64,000 nt of DNA from CAVPHV01 sp963704825 (GTDB lineage: Bacteria; Actinomycetota; Acidimicrobiia; Spongiisociales; UBA5794): contig CAVPHV010000005.1 of assembly GCA_963704825.1 (NCBI GenBank), forward strand, positions 310,001 through 374,000, given 5' to 3'. This document shows, piece by piece, positions 35,847 to 46,600 of the stretch (its first letter is position 1; each line of letters begins with the position of its first letter). The notes under the pieces are model-generated. The model was not told the DNA's origin. It was given only the letters and a program-made list of their open reading frames with translations, and ran no database searches. Position numbers and translations under genes: made by a program.

Positions 35847-36012
35847 GTTGGGACCTCGGCTCTGCCAGAAGGGGGCGGCGAACGCGAGCCTGAAGCTGGA
35901 TGGGGATGGGCGGGTACTTCTTTGTCGCGCCTTGTGGACATATCCCGGTCATCCGTAGCGTTGGCCAGTTGCGTACGCTTCGTGAAGCACCCGATCCGAA
36001 AGATACGACCAG

Positions 36013-37032
36013 ATGACCGATCCCGTCCTCGACCTTGTTGAACTTGGCTTCCCGTGGGAAGGGCTCGACCCGTTCATCTTCACGGTGCACCATGTGGACC
36101 ACTACCCCGCCGGCAACGATCTGCTCGGCCCAATTACCTCGATGGCGGGCCGCCGCATCGGGTCGGACTTTTCCTACCAAGACGGTTGGAGCATGTACCA
36201 CGGGGACGTGGTCCCCGGCTTCCCGCAGCACCCGCACCGGGGCTTCGAGACGGTGACGGTGGTCCGCCGCGGCTACGTCGACCACTCCGATTCGCTGGGC
36301 GCTACCGCTCGTTACGGGCAAGGCGATGTGCAGTGGCTGACCACGGGCAGCGGGATCATGCACTCCGAGATGTTCCCCCTGATCGACGCCGCCGGACCCA
36401 ACCCGCTGGAGCTCTTCCAGATCTGGCTCAACCTGCCGCCCGAGTCGAAGATGGTTCCCGCGCACTTCGGGATGCTGTGGGGCGAGGACATCCCCACCAT
36501 CGTCGGTGCTCCCGGCGTGACGGTCGACGTGATGGCAGGCGCCATCGATGGATTCACCGCCCCGGCACCGCCGCCGGACTCGTGGGCGGCACGACCGGAA
36601 TCGCATCTGGCGATATGGCTGATTCGCATGGAGCCCGGCGCCCGGTGGGACCTGCCGGCGGCGCCGGCCGGCGTCAACCGCATGCTGCACTGCTTCGAGG
36701 GAACCGACGCTCGGATCGGATCGACCCGATTCGAGGCCGCCAACGGCGTCAGGCTCCGCCCCGAGATCGCCACGACGCTCGAGAACCATGGTGGTCCCGC
36801 CGAGTTCCTGCTGCTGCAAGGCCAGCCGATCGGTGCCCCCGTGTTCCAGATGGGGCCGTTCGTGATGAACTCCGCCGAGGAGCTGCGCCAGGCCGTCGAC
36901 GACTACCGCCGCACCGAGTTCGGTGGCTGGCCCTGGTCCACCCGCAGCCCGGTCCACGCCCGCACCGACGGCCGCTTCGCCATCCACGCCGACGGCCGAG
37001 TCGAGCACCGCGACATGATCCCCACCCGCTGA
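36013..37032 (+). CDS. Pirin family protein
   Basis: This is a 339-aa bicupin of the pirin family. The N-terminal cupin has the full metal set, His73 and His75 in PQHPHRGFETVTVV, His117 and Glu119 in GSGIMHSEM, which usually binds Fe. Bacterial pirins can act as quercetin dioxygenases or as redox-sensitive binding partners. The C-terminal half has the second cupin (GAPVFQMGPFVMNS). It is monocistronic and ends 3 bp from the convergent CapA-like gene. Confidence 0.85.
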   Translation: MTDPVLDLVELGFPWEGLDPFIFTVHHVDHYPAGNDLLGPITSMAGRRIGSDFSYQDGWSMYHGDVVPGFPQHPHRGFETVTVVRRGYVDHSDSLGATARYGQGDVQWLTTGSGIMHSEMFPLIDAAGPNPLELFQIWLNLPPESKMVPAHFGMLWGEDIPTIVGAPGVTVDVMAGAIDGFTAPAPPPDSWAARPESHLAIWLIRMEPGARWDLPAAPAGVNRMLHCFEGTDARIGSTRFEAANGVRLRPEIATTLENHGGPAEFLLLQGQPIGAPVFQMGPFVMNSAEELRQAVDDYRRTEFGGWPWSTRSPVHARTDGRFAIHADGRVEHRDMIPTR

Positions 37033-37035
37033 CCT

Positions 37036-38601
37036 CTAGTTGCGGTCGATCACTGCGGGCTCGGTGTGGCCGTCGCCGTCGATATCCACGCAGCCGATCG
37101 TGCCGCCCCCGGCTAGCTTCGGAGCGAGGGTGAAGCCGAACCCGTTCCACACTCCGGCGCCCACCGCCACGATCTCGGGATCGTCGATCTCCGAGTAGGC
37201 GAGGATTGCCGTAGCGTCACACACGGCAAGATTGGCGACTGGAGCCGGCGGACGGTGCGACATCCAGATCGGCGTTCCGTCCAGATCGAAGACCCCGATG
37301 TGGGTGGTCCGGCCCTGTTGATCCACCTCGCGGGGACGCGGGTCCCACTCGTACTCTCGCATCTCGTGTCGATACGAAACAAGCAGCTGCTCGGGACCGT
37401 CTGCCGAGAGATTCCCGGTGGACGCAGCGACCACGTCGCCGTGCTCGAATTCGCCCACGTCGGCGCGGCCGGATGTGGTCTCGACCCGCCGCGCCACCGA
37501 CCACCAATCCCCGTCAACCAGGACGGCATCGCCATCGGGGATCAGCCACTCCTCGAAGTGAACCCGCAAGTCGTCGCTGCGAGAGCGCCCGAGGCGCCAA
37601 GCCACCAACCCCTGGTCGTCGACCATCGTTTCAAGGACGAGCCCGATGCTGTTGGGCTCGTTCTGCTGATCGAACAGGAAGTTGCCAAGACTCGTCGCCA
37701 GGACCGCCGTCCTGCCGTCGACACCTTCGACCGTCACCACCGGTTGAGCCACATGGGGTCCGTGCCCCCACACAATGTCGGCTCCCCACCTCGCAAGATC
37801 CCGGGCTACCGGGTCGAGGACGGGATCGGTTCCGGTCCACTCGTCGGCTCCGCCGTGGATACCGACGACCACCACGTCGGCGTTCGCTCGGGCTTCGGTC
37901 ACCGCCGCTCGAACTCGGTCGGGGTCCCATGCCGCGATGCCGGGGCCGGCCCCCGCGGCGAGGCCTTGCGCGCTCACGTCAACGGCCAGCACGGCAACCC
38001 TGGTCCCCTTTGACTCGATGAATGCCGGTTGCCACGCCGCATCTACCTCGGCTCCGCCGCCGGCCACCCGCATACCGGCAGAAGACACCGCGGCGACGGT
38101 ATCCAGGACGGAGTCCGCCCCAGCATCGCCTGCGTGGTTGTTGGCGATCCCGACAATGTCGAACCCTGCGTCAGCGATGAGCGCCGCAAGCGCGGGATCT
38201 GCCTCGAGTTGGTGGGGATTGGCGGTCAGGTGGGAACGGGCCGTGAGGGGGGACTCCAGATTGGCCAAAGCGACATCGGCCCTGCCAACCACGTACCTCA
38301 CGTCCTCGAACACCGAGAACGGATCGACGGCGGCCAATACCCCGACACGGCGCCCCAGCATCACATCCCCGACGAACAGCAGCGTCGTAGCCTCCAGCGG
38401 GTCTGAGACCGTCGCCGCCCGCTCTGGCGCGAAGGTCGTGGCGGGCGGGGCCGCACTGGTTGTTGTCGTCGCCGACGCCGACGCCGCCACGCTGTCGGCA
38501 GACTGGATCGCAGTGTCGGGAACGGCGGCGCCACAGGCCGCGCATCCAAACCCGACTACCAGCAACGCTCCGACGAGGCGGCGGCGGTATCGACTGCTCA
38601 A
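37036..38601 (-). CDS. CapA-like metallophosphatase-fold lipoprotein
   Basis: This exported protein of 521 aa belongs to the CapA/PgsA family (poly-gamma-glutamate or capsule-related). After a probable lipoprotein signal (cysteines at residues 20 and 23) and a Thr/Ala-rich linker, it has LLFVGDVMLGRR, ANLESPLT, IANNHAGDAG, VVGIHGGADEW and GHGPHVAQPV, the metal-site motifs of the family. The last 180 residues include a calcium-type CVDIDGDGHTEP repeat. I use a TTG start at 38601, because it overlaps the upstream stop as TTGA and places the signal peptide at the N-terminus; upstream ATG codons lie inside the preceding gene. Confidence 0.75.
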   Translation of the reverse strand: MSSRYRRRLVGALLVVGFGCAACGAAVPDTAIQSADSVAASASATTTTSAAPPATTFAPERAATVSDPLEATTLLFVGDVMLGRRVGVLAAVDPFSVFEDVRYVVGRADVALANLESPLTARSHLTANPHQLEADPALAALIADAGFDIVGIANNHAGDAGADSVLDTVAAVSSAGMRVAGGGAEVDAAWQPAFIESKGTRVAVLAVDVSAQGLAAGAGPGIAAWDPDRVRAAVTEARANADVVVVGIHGGADEWTGTDPVLDPVARDLARWGADIVWGHGPHVAQPVVTVEGVDGRTAVLATSLGNFLFDQQNEPNSIGLVLETMVDDQGLVAWRLGRSRSDDLRVHFEEWLIPDGDAVLVDGDWWSVARRVETTSGRADVGEFEHGDVVAASTGNLSADGPEQLLVSYRHEMREYEWDPRPREVDQQGRTTHIGVFDLDGTPIWMSHRPPAPVANLAVCDATAILAYSEIDDPEIVAVGAGVWNGFGFTLAPKLAGGGTIGCVDIDGDGHTEPAVIDRN

Positions 38602-41600
38602 AGGCCCAGATACTCCTGCACCCAGAAGGGCCTCGGCGGTAGTCCGTCGTTCTCGATCATCTCCCACCACTGTTCGTCGCTGAGCCGGTCTGCTCTGGGC
38701 TGCCAAAACTCGTAGTACGAGTAGACCGCCCCGGTGGCGACTTGGAACCCTCGGGCATCGGGCACAATCACGTAGATGAGGTCGTAGCTCCCTGTGCCTT
38801 CTTCGAGCACCTCATTTGCATCACCGTTGAGGAAGATGTCGGCCACGATCCCGCCGTACGGGTCCAACAAACCGTTGTCGCCGGTTGCGTCGAGCAGTTG
38901 TCGAAGTCGACCCCCAGTCGATTCGAGCCACTCAGAGTCTGCGTCAGTCGGGCGACCTACTGCCAGCTCCCGCTGAGCAATCGGGCCAAGCCGGGACGCC
39001 ATCGTGATGAAGCTCTCGAGAATCCACCTGCGAGACCAATAGCCTTCGTCGGGCAACAGACCCTGATCCTCGAGAACGTCGCGAAACAACCGCGCAGTAG
39101 CGGTGATCCGTTCGAAGGTCAGCGGATCGGGCTCCACCCAGTGCAACACCTCGCGGACAGGCGGACCATCCCCTTCCGCAGTGCCCTCTTTGCCGTAGAG
39201 AATGGTGTCGTGCTTGAGTTCGGCGTACGAGCCAAACCCACTCTGATGCGACTTTGCTTGCCACTCATCGGTGCGCATGAACGGTGGGGCACCGGCCCGA
39301 TCCGGGCTGAACGATGGCTCGAGAGCAAGCAGCCAAGCGTCGTACACCGTTGCGTTCCAGTCTTCAGCCGTCCGGCCCACGACTGCGGCTCGCATCTCCG
39401 CCATCTGTTGCCCATATGACGGTGTCGTCGTGGTCGGATCGGCTTCGTGCTGCAGTTCCAGCGCCCAGTCGCTGCCGAACGCGGCGGCCACATCGAGTGC
39501 GCTCGGCGCGACACGATCGGGTACATCCGGATCCGTCAGTTGGTCGAGAACATAGGAGTCGAAGATGAACCGCACCCCCATCGCCCGCAACGACGCGGCC
39601 CCGGGATCAATCAGCACGGTACGCATCGACTCCAACTCATCGACCACTGCCTGAACGGTGGGATCCGATGCGAGGTCGGCAGGATCGACCGGCCAATCCG
39701 GCACGATTGCTGCAGCCGCCTGATCGGCCTCAAATGGCGTGTAGTCGTCCGCGGCGCCGACGATGACGGCTGTTGCCTCATAGATGCGCTCCCAGGACGC
39801 GGTGACGCCCGCATCGGTGACGATGGAGCGGGTGAGCAGAAGCCCGACGCGGAAGGGATCCGGCTGAGCGAGCACGAACCCGATGTTGCCGAGCATCGAC
39901 ATCGCTTTGAAGTAGCGGGTGAGCTCGGCCGACCGCGTGTAGTGACCACGCGGCTTCATGCGCGAATAGTCGACGCAGGCTTTCGGGCATTCGCCTCCAA
40001 CGGTCGGCGAAGTCTGGTAGGCGACGTGTTCGTTGACGAGCTGCACCTCCGCCGCAGCGCGGTTTCCGATGGGACCTACGTCCAGCTCGAGCACAGTCGC
40101 CACGGCTTCGACATATTCCTCCACCCGAAGTGCGGCGTCTTCCAGATCAGTGCCGTCGAGTTCCAAGGTCTGTGTGCGGGCCTCCGCCAGAAGATCCGCG
40201 ATCAAACCCTCGAGCAGCGGGAGCAGGGTATCCTGCTCCGTGTCGCGCAGAACCTTGTCGAACACGAGGTGCCAATGGTGGTATGCGGCATCCGTGGTAA
40301 CGAAGACGGATCGACCGTCGTACCCATAGATCGACTCGTAGATCAGCGCCATGTACCGTCCCTCCTCCTCTTCCGCAATGACAAAGCCATCGCGTTGGAG
40401 CCGGGGACGCAGTTCAGCAGGCACCTCGTCCGCGAACCTGATCTCGTCGAGCGAGGGCCACGGCAGCGGCCCCCACACCGAGTCTGGGGTGGTCTCGCAG
40501 GTGGCGTAGCTCTCACCCGACCAGCACGAATCGGTGCCTCCGCCGCCGTAGAGCTCGTCGAAACCACCGCCGCCGTGGAGTAGGTCGTCGCCGAACCCGC
40601 CGTGGATCACATCCGGTCCGGCCCATCCGTATAGCTCGTCATCGCCGGCGTCTCCCCACAGGTCGTCGGCACCGCGTCCACCCGAGATGAGGTCGGCGCC
40701 CCCGCTGCCGTGAATGAGGTCGTCACCGTCGAGGCCAATGATCTCGTTCCGACGCGAATCCCCACGAATGGTGTCGCCTCGGGACGTCCCGGCGACGTTC
40801 TCAACGCCTTCGAGGACGTCGGATCCCGACCCCGCTGCCGTTCCGGCGGTCAGATTCACCTTGACGGAAGTGGGCGACGGTCGGTAGATCACCCAGTCGG
40901 TGCCCGCGCCTCCGCTGACTGTGTCGTCGCCGCGACCGGGGAGCACGGAGTCGTCCCCGCCACCTCCCAGGAGCTCATCGCTGCCGGGACCACCATCAAT
41001 CTCGTCGTCTCCCGCCTGACCGGCGATCGTGTCGTTGCCACCGCCACCTCGCAATACGTCGTCGTCGAGGCCGCCCCACAACTCGTCCGAGAGCTCACCG
41101 CCCACCACCAGATCCGCGTGGTCGCCGCCGAACAGCTCGTCGTGACCGTCGGCACCCTTGAGTTCATCTCTGCCGTCGCCGCCAATGAGCGTGTCGTGAC
41201 CGGGCCCTCCGCGCAAGATGTCGTGACCGAAGGAGCCGTCGATCGTGTCGTCGCCCGACTTGCCATCGATGGCATCACCGCCGCCGAGTCCCGCCAGGTG
41301 GTTTGGTCCGGCGTTGCCGACGATCAGGTCGGCGAACCGCGAACCGATCACGTTGGCGAACCCAACCACGGTGTCTACCCCCTCGCCATGGGCGCTGCCG
41401 ACACCAAGGTCGATTTCAACCGCCTGGGGAGCCAAGATGAAGCTGATGGTGTCGACCCCATCGCCCCCGGTGACTGCGTCGTTGCCGGATCCGGGTATGG
41501 CCGTGTCGTCGCCGGCCCGACCCTGTAACGCGTCGTCCCCGGACCAGCCCACCAGCGTGTCGTGCCCATCGTGCCCCACCATGACATCGTCGCCGGCTCC

Positions 41601-42161
41601 GCCGAGAAGGTGGTCGTCCCCCGGGCCCCCGAGAAGCTGATCGGCGCCGCCTCTTCCGACAAGCCGGTCGCTGCCTCCGTTGCCCCGGATCACGTTTGGC
41701 CCGTTGTCACCAACAAGCGCATCGGGGTGCCTGGAGCCGATCAGGTTCTCGATGGACCGCAGCTCATCGGATCCCCATCCCGTGGCGGCGCCCAGAGAGA
41801 GGTCCACCTCGACCGCGGGAGCTTCCCCGAATGCAGCCCAGTCGGATCCGTCTCCGCCAAGCAGAACGTCGTCACCAGGCCCTCCAACCAGGATGTCGTC
41901 GCCGTCCTTGCCGCAGATCGTGTCGTCGCCCCCGAGGCCCATCAGCCGATCATCCCCAGCCAAGCCGATGATCACGTCGTCGGATTCGGTGCCTTTCAGG
42001 ACGTCGTCGCCAGAGGTGCCGATGATGGTCGCCGGCAAGCCGCCGCACAGCTGCGGCGCCGCCGCCGTGGCAGCGCTGCCCGGGATCACGAGCAACATCC
42101 CCACCACCAGATAGAACGCCACGCCGGCCCGCAGTCGCTTGCTGCGCTGCACGAAGGTCAT
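38598..42161 (-). CDS. Secreted RTX repeat protein with C-terminal DUF3160 domain
   Basis: This 1187-aa protein has a signal peptide (ending near AATAAA), then about 440 residues of RTX-type GGxGxDxL(I/V) nonapeptide repeats such as GLAGDDRLMGLGGDD. These form calcium-binding beta-rolls. The rest, from about 520, is a DUF3160-like domain (DEIRFADEVPAELRPRLQRDGF, then FVTTDAAYHHWHLVFD) of unknown activity. The repeats are broken by three variant blocks such as VEIDLGVGSAHGEGVDTVVG. It is probably exported and folds with calcium outside the cell. The start at 42161 follows GGAAGGGGG. A CapA-like gene is coupled downstream by a TTGA overlap. Confidence 0.8.
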   Translation of the reverse strand: MTFVQRSKRLRAGVAFYLVVGMLLVIPGSAATAAAPQLCGGLPATIIGTSGDDVLKGTESDDVIIGLAGDDRLMGLGGDDTICGKDGDDILVGGPGDDVLLGGDGSDWAAFGEAPAVEVDLSLGAATGWGSDELRSIENLIGSRHPDALVGDNGPNVIRGNGGSDRLVGRGGADQLLGGPGDDHLLGGAGDDVMVGHDGHDTLVGWSGDDALQGRAGDDTAIPGSGNDAVTGGDGVDTISFILAPQAVEIDLGVGSAHGEGVDTVVGFANVIGSRFADLIVGNAGPNHLAGLGGGDAIDGKSGDDTIDGSFGHDILRGGPGHDTLIGGDGRDELKGADGHDELFGGDHADLVVGGELSDELWGGLDDDVLRGGGGNDTIAGQAGDDEIDGGPGSDELLGGGGDDSVLPGRGDDTVSGGAGTDWVIYRPSPTSVKVNLTAGTAAGSGSDVLEGVENVAGTSRGDTIRGDSRRNEIIGLDGDDLIHGSGGADLISGGRGADDLWGDAGDDELYGWAGPDVIHGGFGDDLLHGGGGFDELYGGGGTDSCWSGESYATCETTPDSVWGPLPWPSLDEIRFADEVPAELRPRLQRDGFVIAEEEEGRYMALIYESIYGYDGRSVFVTTDAAYHHWHLVFDKVLRDTEQDTLLPLLEGLIADLLAEARTQTLELDGTDLEDAALRVEEYVEAVATVLELDVGPIGNRAAAEVQLVNEHVAYQTSPTVGGECPKACVDYSRMKPRGHYTRSAELTRYFKAMSMLGNIGFVLAQPDPFRVGLLLTRSIVTDAGVTASWERIYEATAVIVGAADDYTPFEADQAAAAIVPDWPVDPADLASDPTVQAVVDELESMRTVLIDPGAASLRAMGVRFIFDSYVLDQLTDPDVPDRVAPSALDVAAAFGSDWALELQHEADPTTTTPSYGQQMAEMRAAVVGRTAEDWNATVYDAWLLALEPSFSPDRAGAPPFMRTDEWQAKSHQSGFGSYAELKHDTILYGKEGTAEGDGPPVREVLHWVEPDPLTFERITATARLFRDVLEDQGLLPDEGYWSRRWILESFITMASRLGPIAQRELAVGRPTDADSEWLESTGGRLRQLLDATGDNGLLDPYGGIVADIFLNGDANEVLEEGTGSYDLIYVIVPDARGFQVATGAVYSYYEFWQPRADRLSDEQWWEMIENDGLPPRPFWVQEYLGL

Positions 42162-42344
42162 CACCGCCCCCTTCCGCAAGGTGAGGGACAGATGGAACCT
42201 CGACGGGTCGGGACCCGAGTCAGCCAGCCGGTCCCTCTCAACCTCCAGCGTCGCGCCACCACACGTGCAGCCATAGAGGCTTATGGCGGACCCGCGGCGC
42301 GACCATCGGCCAGGACGACCCACGTGGAGCCTATGGTGGGTGGC

Positions 42345-42791
42345 ATGGAGCAGCGACGTCAGCAATCATTCGGAGATTTCGAGCTTCCGGTTCCCGCGGC
42401 CGAGGCTATGTGGCTGTTCACCCCTGAGGGTGAACGGGAGTGGGTGCACGATTGGGACCCCCGCTATCCGGACGGCCAACCGAGTGAGGAACGTGGGACC
42501 GTTTTCAGGACGAGCACCGACGGCGTCACCACCATCTGGGTGATTGTCGAACTCGACCGCTCGCAGCATCGTGCCACGTATGCCAGGGTCACCCCGGGAG
42601 TCCACGCCGGCACCGTGTCCGTCGCGTGCGTGGACACTCGCCCCGGCCACTGCCAAGTCTCAGTCGGCTACGACCTGACCACGCTCGGCAATGCCACCGC
42701 GCTCGATCCGTATCGACCCGAAGCCTTCGTCGACATGATGGCATCGTGGAACGCGCTGACCACGGAGTATCTGAGCCGCAGTCCGGCCTGA
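42345..42791 (+). CDS. SRPBCC-type ligand-binding protein
   Basis: This 148-aa protein looks like an SRPBCC (START-like) fold, with the early FELPVPAAEAMWLFTPEGER segment and a helix at the C-terminus that would close a hydrophobic pocket. Ligand and role are unknown. ATG codons at 42333 and 42345 are both possible; I use the second because the first is only 3 nt from GGAG. It ends 1 bp from the convergent HAD gene. Confidence 0.6.
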   Translation: MEQRRQQSFGDFELPVPAAEAMWLFTPEGEREWVHDWDPRYPDGQPSEERGTVFRTSTDGVTTIWVIVELDRSQHRATYARVTPGVHAGTVSVACVDTRPGHCQVSVGYDLTTLGNATALDPYRPEAFVDMMASWNALTTEYLSRSPA

Positions 42792-42792
42792 C

Positions 42793-43302
42793 TCAGGCGG
42801 CTACGGTCTCGGGGGCCTCGAGGCCAAGATGGGCCCAATCCAAGGCACGACGTTCGCCGGTGTCGATGTAGGTGACACCCGGCAATTCGGGCAGGTCACC
42901 GCAGAATTCGCCGATCCAAGCCACACAGCGGTCTTCGGCCACCGCCGCCTCGACGAGCGGCCGAGCTGCATCAACCTTCCACTTCCAACCAAAGGCGCCT
43001 TCCCCGTCGTCGATGACCGGAAACGGTCCGACACCGAGATGCTTGGCGATCTCGTCGTTGGCCTGGCCGCGCCAGTTGGAGCACCACCACGTCTCGAAGT
43101 GCGCGGTGAGTTCCTGGATCAGGTCCGGCATCGTGTGCGGAATGGCGAGCCAAAACCCGTGCGATCGAATGAGATCCACGTCGAGCTCTGCTGCTCGCTC
43201 CTGAGCGTCCGACCCAAAGGGCCGAATCTTCATGACCGCCTCCAGGTCGTTGACGACCCCATCGACATCCAATAGGAGCAATGGCTTGTGGTAGGTAGTC
43301 AT
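42793..43302 (-). CDS. HAD-like protein (HAD_SAK_2 type)
   Basis: This 169-aa protein begins LLLLDVDGVVND, giving the HAD nucleophile Asp12 and Asp14, and continues TWWCSNWRGQANDEI and VAWIGEFCGD, which match the HAD domain found in Swiss-Army-Knife-like RNA repair proteins. It is therefore a candidate small phosphatase. It stands alone, without partner repair genes nearby. Confidence 0.65.
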   Translation of the reverse strand: MTTYHKPLLLLDVDGVVNDLEAVMKIRPFGSDAQERAAELDVDLIRSHGFWLAIPHTMPDLIQELTAHFETWWCSNWRGQANDEIAKHLGVGPFPVIDDGEGAFGWKWKVDAARPLVEAAVAEDRCVAWIGEFCGDLPELPGVTYIDTGERRALDWAHLGLEAPETVAA

Positions 43303-43507
43303 CCCCTGTGTATCGGCAGGTCAGGACAGAATCCTCACCCCATTTCGGTCGAGGAGATCCTCCCCGATCCACCGGCCGAGCAACAGCAACCTTGCCGTAG
43401 AATCCACCGATTCCGTAGATGGCATCAGAAGCCAGAGCGCACCCTCCTCGACACCGACCCGCCGATGGCGACGAACCGGCCCGCGAAGTGGACGAGAGGG
43501 CAAGCAG

Positions 43508-43621
43508 ATACGACTGAACGACTCGTGGATCGCAGCCACCGCCATCGCCAACGGCCTGCCGGTGGCCAGGCAGGACACCGACTTCGAAGGTGCCCCCGGT
43601 CTCGATGTGATCCGGCTCTAG
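43508..43621 (+). pseudogene. Remnant of a VapC-type PIN toxin C-terminus
   Basis: Within a 340-bp gap without an intact gene, a plus-strand frame encodes IRLNDSWIAATAIANGLPVA, then RQDTDFEGAPGLDVIRL and a stop. This is the typical C-terminal end of VapC PIN proteins, with the NDSWIAA helix and the QDxDF acidic motif. Upstream frames (43320-43507) hold no continuous N-terminal half, so the gene appears truncated and decayed, with no partner antitoxin seen. The rest of the gap shows nothing I can identify. Confidence 0.6.
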
Positions 43622-43642
43622 TGGTTAGTCGCAGCCGACCGG

Positions 43643-46600
43643 CTAGGACACCCATCGGGTGGGTATGGCCACCGTCTCGACATAGACAGTGTTGTGGACC
43701 GCCTCAGCCGTCCCGTCGACCTGGCGGGTGGCCGGTTCGCCGTCTGCGATGAGGAGCCGCAGCTCGCCATCACCGACCGGCAGCACCATGGTCCCTTCCC
43801 ACTGCGCCCCGGTGGCCAGCGGTTGGCGCGTCAGCTCAACGGGGGCGAGGAGGTCCTCCCACCTGAGATCGGGATCGGCGATGTCGGGATTGGCCTGCTG
43901 GACCGTGACCGTCATCACGTTGCCGGCGTCGCCGCCAATCACCGTCACGGCGGCTCCGTCATCCTGGCGGTCTACGATCACCAGGCGGGTCGGACCGAGA
44001 CGCACCGGGTCGGGGCGCACGATCGACGACAGATGAGCACCTGCGATCGACTCCGGCTGGTACCGGGCGAGCGCCAGTGCCACAAATGGCCGGTAGCCGA
44101 TGTCTCCGCTCAATTCGATATCGGTGAACCACAGGCCGCGCCCCTCGTCGAAGGTCATCTCGTGACCGGCGACGTCGTGGACGGCATCGATCGCAACGGC
44201 GGTCTCGGTAGCACGGGTCCAATCGTCGAGCGCCAACAGCTGCTCGGTCCCGGTACCCGCGACGAGTGGGTCTCGCCCGATCCGTGTCGACTCGGGCAGG
44301 ACTCCGGCCACCGCGCCGGTGTCGAGCAGAACGCCGAGCGTCTCTCCCCTTCCGGTCGAGAACCATGGACGCCGCACATAAACCCGCAGCACGCTGCCGC
44401 TGTGGGTCACCCGAATCGAGTCCTCGGTCTCCACCACAGTGCGGGCGAAGGCCGGCACGATCTCCTCGACCTGGGGAGGCAGCGGCGACGACGCGTTCGG
44501 CACCAGCACACTCGTTGTCTGCCCGTCTCCCTCGGTGGCGAGCCTGCTCACCGGCCGCGGGATGAAGGTGACGGTGAGCGGTTCCCCTACCGGAATCGCT
44601 CCATTGGGATGCCGGGTAATCGTTCCGGTTGGCCCGTCGACTCGGAAGTCGACCTCCCGTGTATACACCGTTCCGGCAGCATCGGTGACGGTCACTTCGG
44701 AACCGACCACGCCCCGCTCGTCGATGGTGACCGCCTCATCGGCGAAGTCGAAGGCCAGCTCGGACTGCTCAGTGAAGTACCGACTGAACCGGCTGAAGAC
44801 CTCCGCAACGAGGTCGACCTGGTGCCGTTTGGTGTCGTGCACGTTCAGGTCGAGCCCGGCGAACGGTTCACTCAGCGGATCACCTTCGAGTGCGACGGGC
44901 AGCCGAGCCAACACCGCCTGGGTGGTCACGTCGGTCGGCGCGGACTGCGTCGGATCGTCGACCGGGTCGGTCCAGGTGGCGTGCAGCATCAAGCTCTCGG
45001 TGCTCTTGCGATCAATCGTCGTCGCACCGTCGAAGGTGGCGACCAGCGAACCGAGGGCAGGCCGATCCGCGGAGAGGGTGTGGATCTCGGGTCGAGTGAG
45101 CGGGAGCCGCACCGCATGCACCAGCGTGATCTGGTCGCGCGCCGACACCATCCAATGGCGTCCATCGAGGATGAGTTGGCGCAACTCGATCTGCTCAGCA
45201 GTCGACATTTCGTGCCAGAGCTTGAAGTGACCCACCACGTCCTCGGCGATGGCGCTGCTGACTTCAACGGTCGTGACGCAAGCCTTCGGCAGCCAGACCC
45301 GCACAGAGGTCGGCGAGTTGGGCTGGAACACCCGCGGTTCGCGGTCGCCGCCCCGCAGCTCAAAGCGGATGGCCCTGGACTTGGGCCAGCTACCGCCGTA
45401 GGGAACCACGACGGCCCCGCCAGCCGCGGGGAGACGCTCGAACGTGACTCCCGCCGCGGCCGGGTCGACCAGGTAGTCGGCCTGAGGCCGCTTTGACCCG
45501 GGGACGATCTCATCGCCGATGAGTTCCCCCGCAACAAGCTCGTTAGTGAAGGGGTCCGCAACAGTCTGTGCGGTGAGGTCGAGAGCATCGCGGGTCGCAA
45601 AGAAGCCGTAAGCGGCCGGGATCAGTCCGCCCTTGGGCCGGTCGTGCAGTTCGACGCGGTGCTGGGAGAGACGCGGCGGGAACAGCAGTCGCTCGGCTGG
45701 TTCCACCGACCCGTCGGACTGATCGTGTTCGCTCTTGATCACGATGGTGGAGGTGGTGTCCCCCACCCCCGGAGTGGGACGGGGTGAACGTCGCACCGGT
45801 GCCGGTGGCTCGACCGGTTGGAGGCGCCCAAAGGTCTCGGTGATGACCGCATTTGTCGGGTTGGGTTCGGTCACTTGGCGTGAGTTGCCGGCGAAGTCGA
45901 CGCAGCGGGCCCGCATGTCGTAGGTGTGCCCGTAGCGCAGCCGGGGCAGCGTCCCGGGGACCGGCCGGTAGTCGACCTTGAACTGCACCGGGTCGGTCGG
46001 GCGCGGCTCGTTCTCCTGCTGGTCCTCGGTTTCGCCGCTGGCCCCGTCGAGCATCTGGCCCGGCATGCGCGTGACGGCACTCCACCCGGTCCAGCGGAAG
46101 ACGGAGTCGTTGATCCGTTGTGGCGTCAAGTCCCGGGGTGGTTCCTCCCCCTGCTGCTCGATGATCGTCTCGGCCTCGGTCATCAGGGTGAACCCGCGCC
46201 ATCCCTCGTCGGGCTTGGGTAGCAGATCGAGTGGCGGAATCGAGACGTCGGCAGGGAATTCGTACCCGGCAGGGGCTTGACGGTCGAACAGCGACCGCCA
46301 TTGGGCCGTCCCGGTATCACGGGCGTCATAGCGCTGACCCTGCGTGATGTCTTCGGCGAACAAGGCGACGGCGGGCTGTGGTGGGTTGTTGAGCTGGTCG
46401 GCGATCTCTTCCTCGATATCGGCCTGGCGGATGAACTTCTGCTTCAACACCTTTGTCATGTCGTTGCGGATGATCGAGATGCCCTGTTCGCGCAGTGCCG
46501 GGAGCGGACTGACCGAGCCGTTGCCGTTCAGGCTGCTTCGGTAGCCGGCGAGCCGTTGGGCACCGACCAGTGGATCCACGCTGGTGATCGAGTATTCGCC

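Noticed and set aside
40560..42060. Many short similar units that could look like a CRISPR or tandem DNA array
   Set aside because: They encode RTX nonapeptide repeats, with no constant repeat and spacer lengths.
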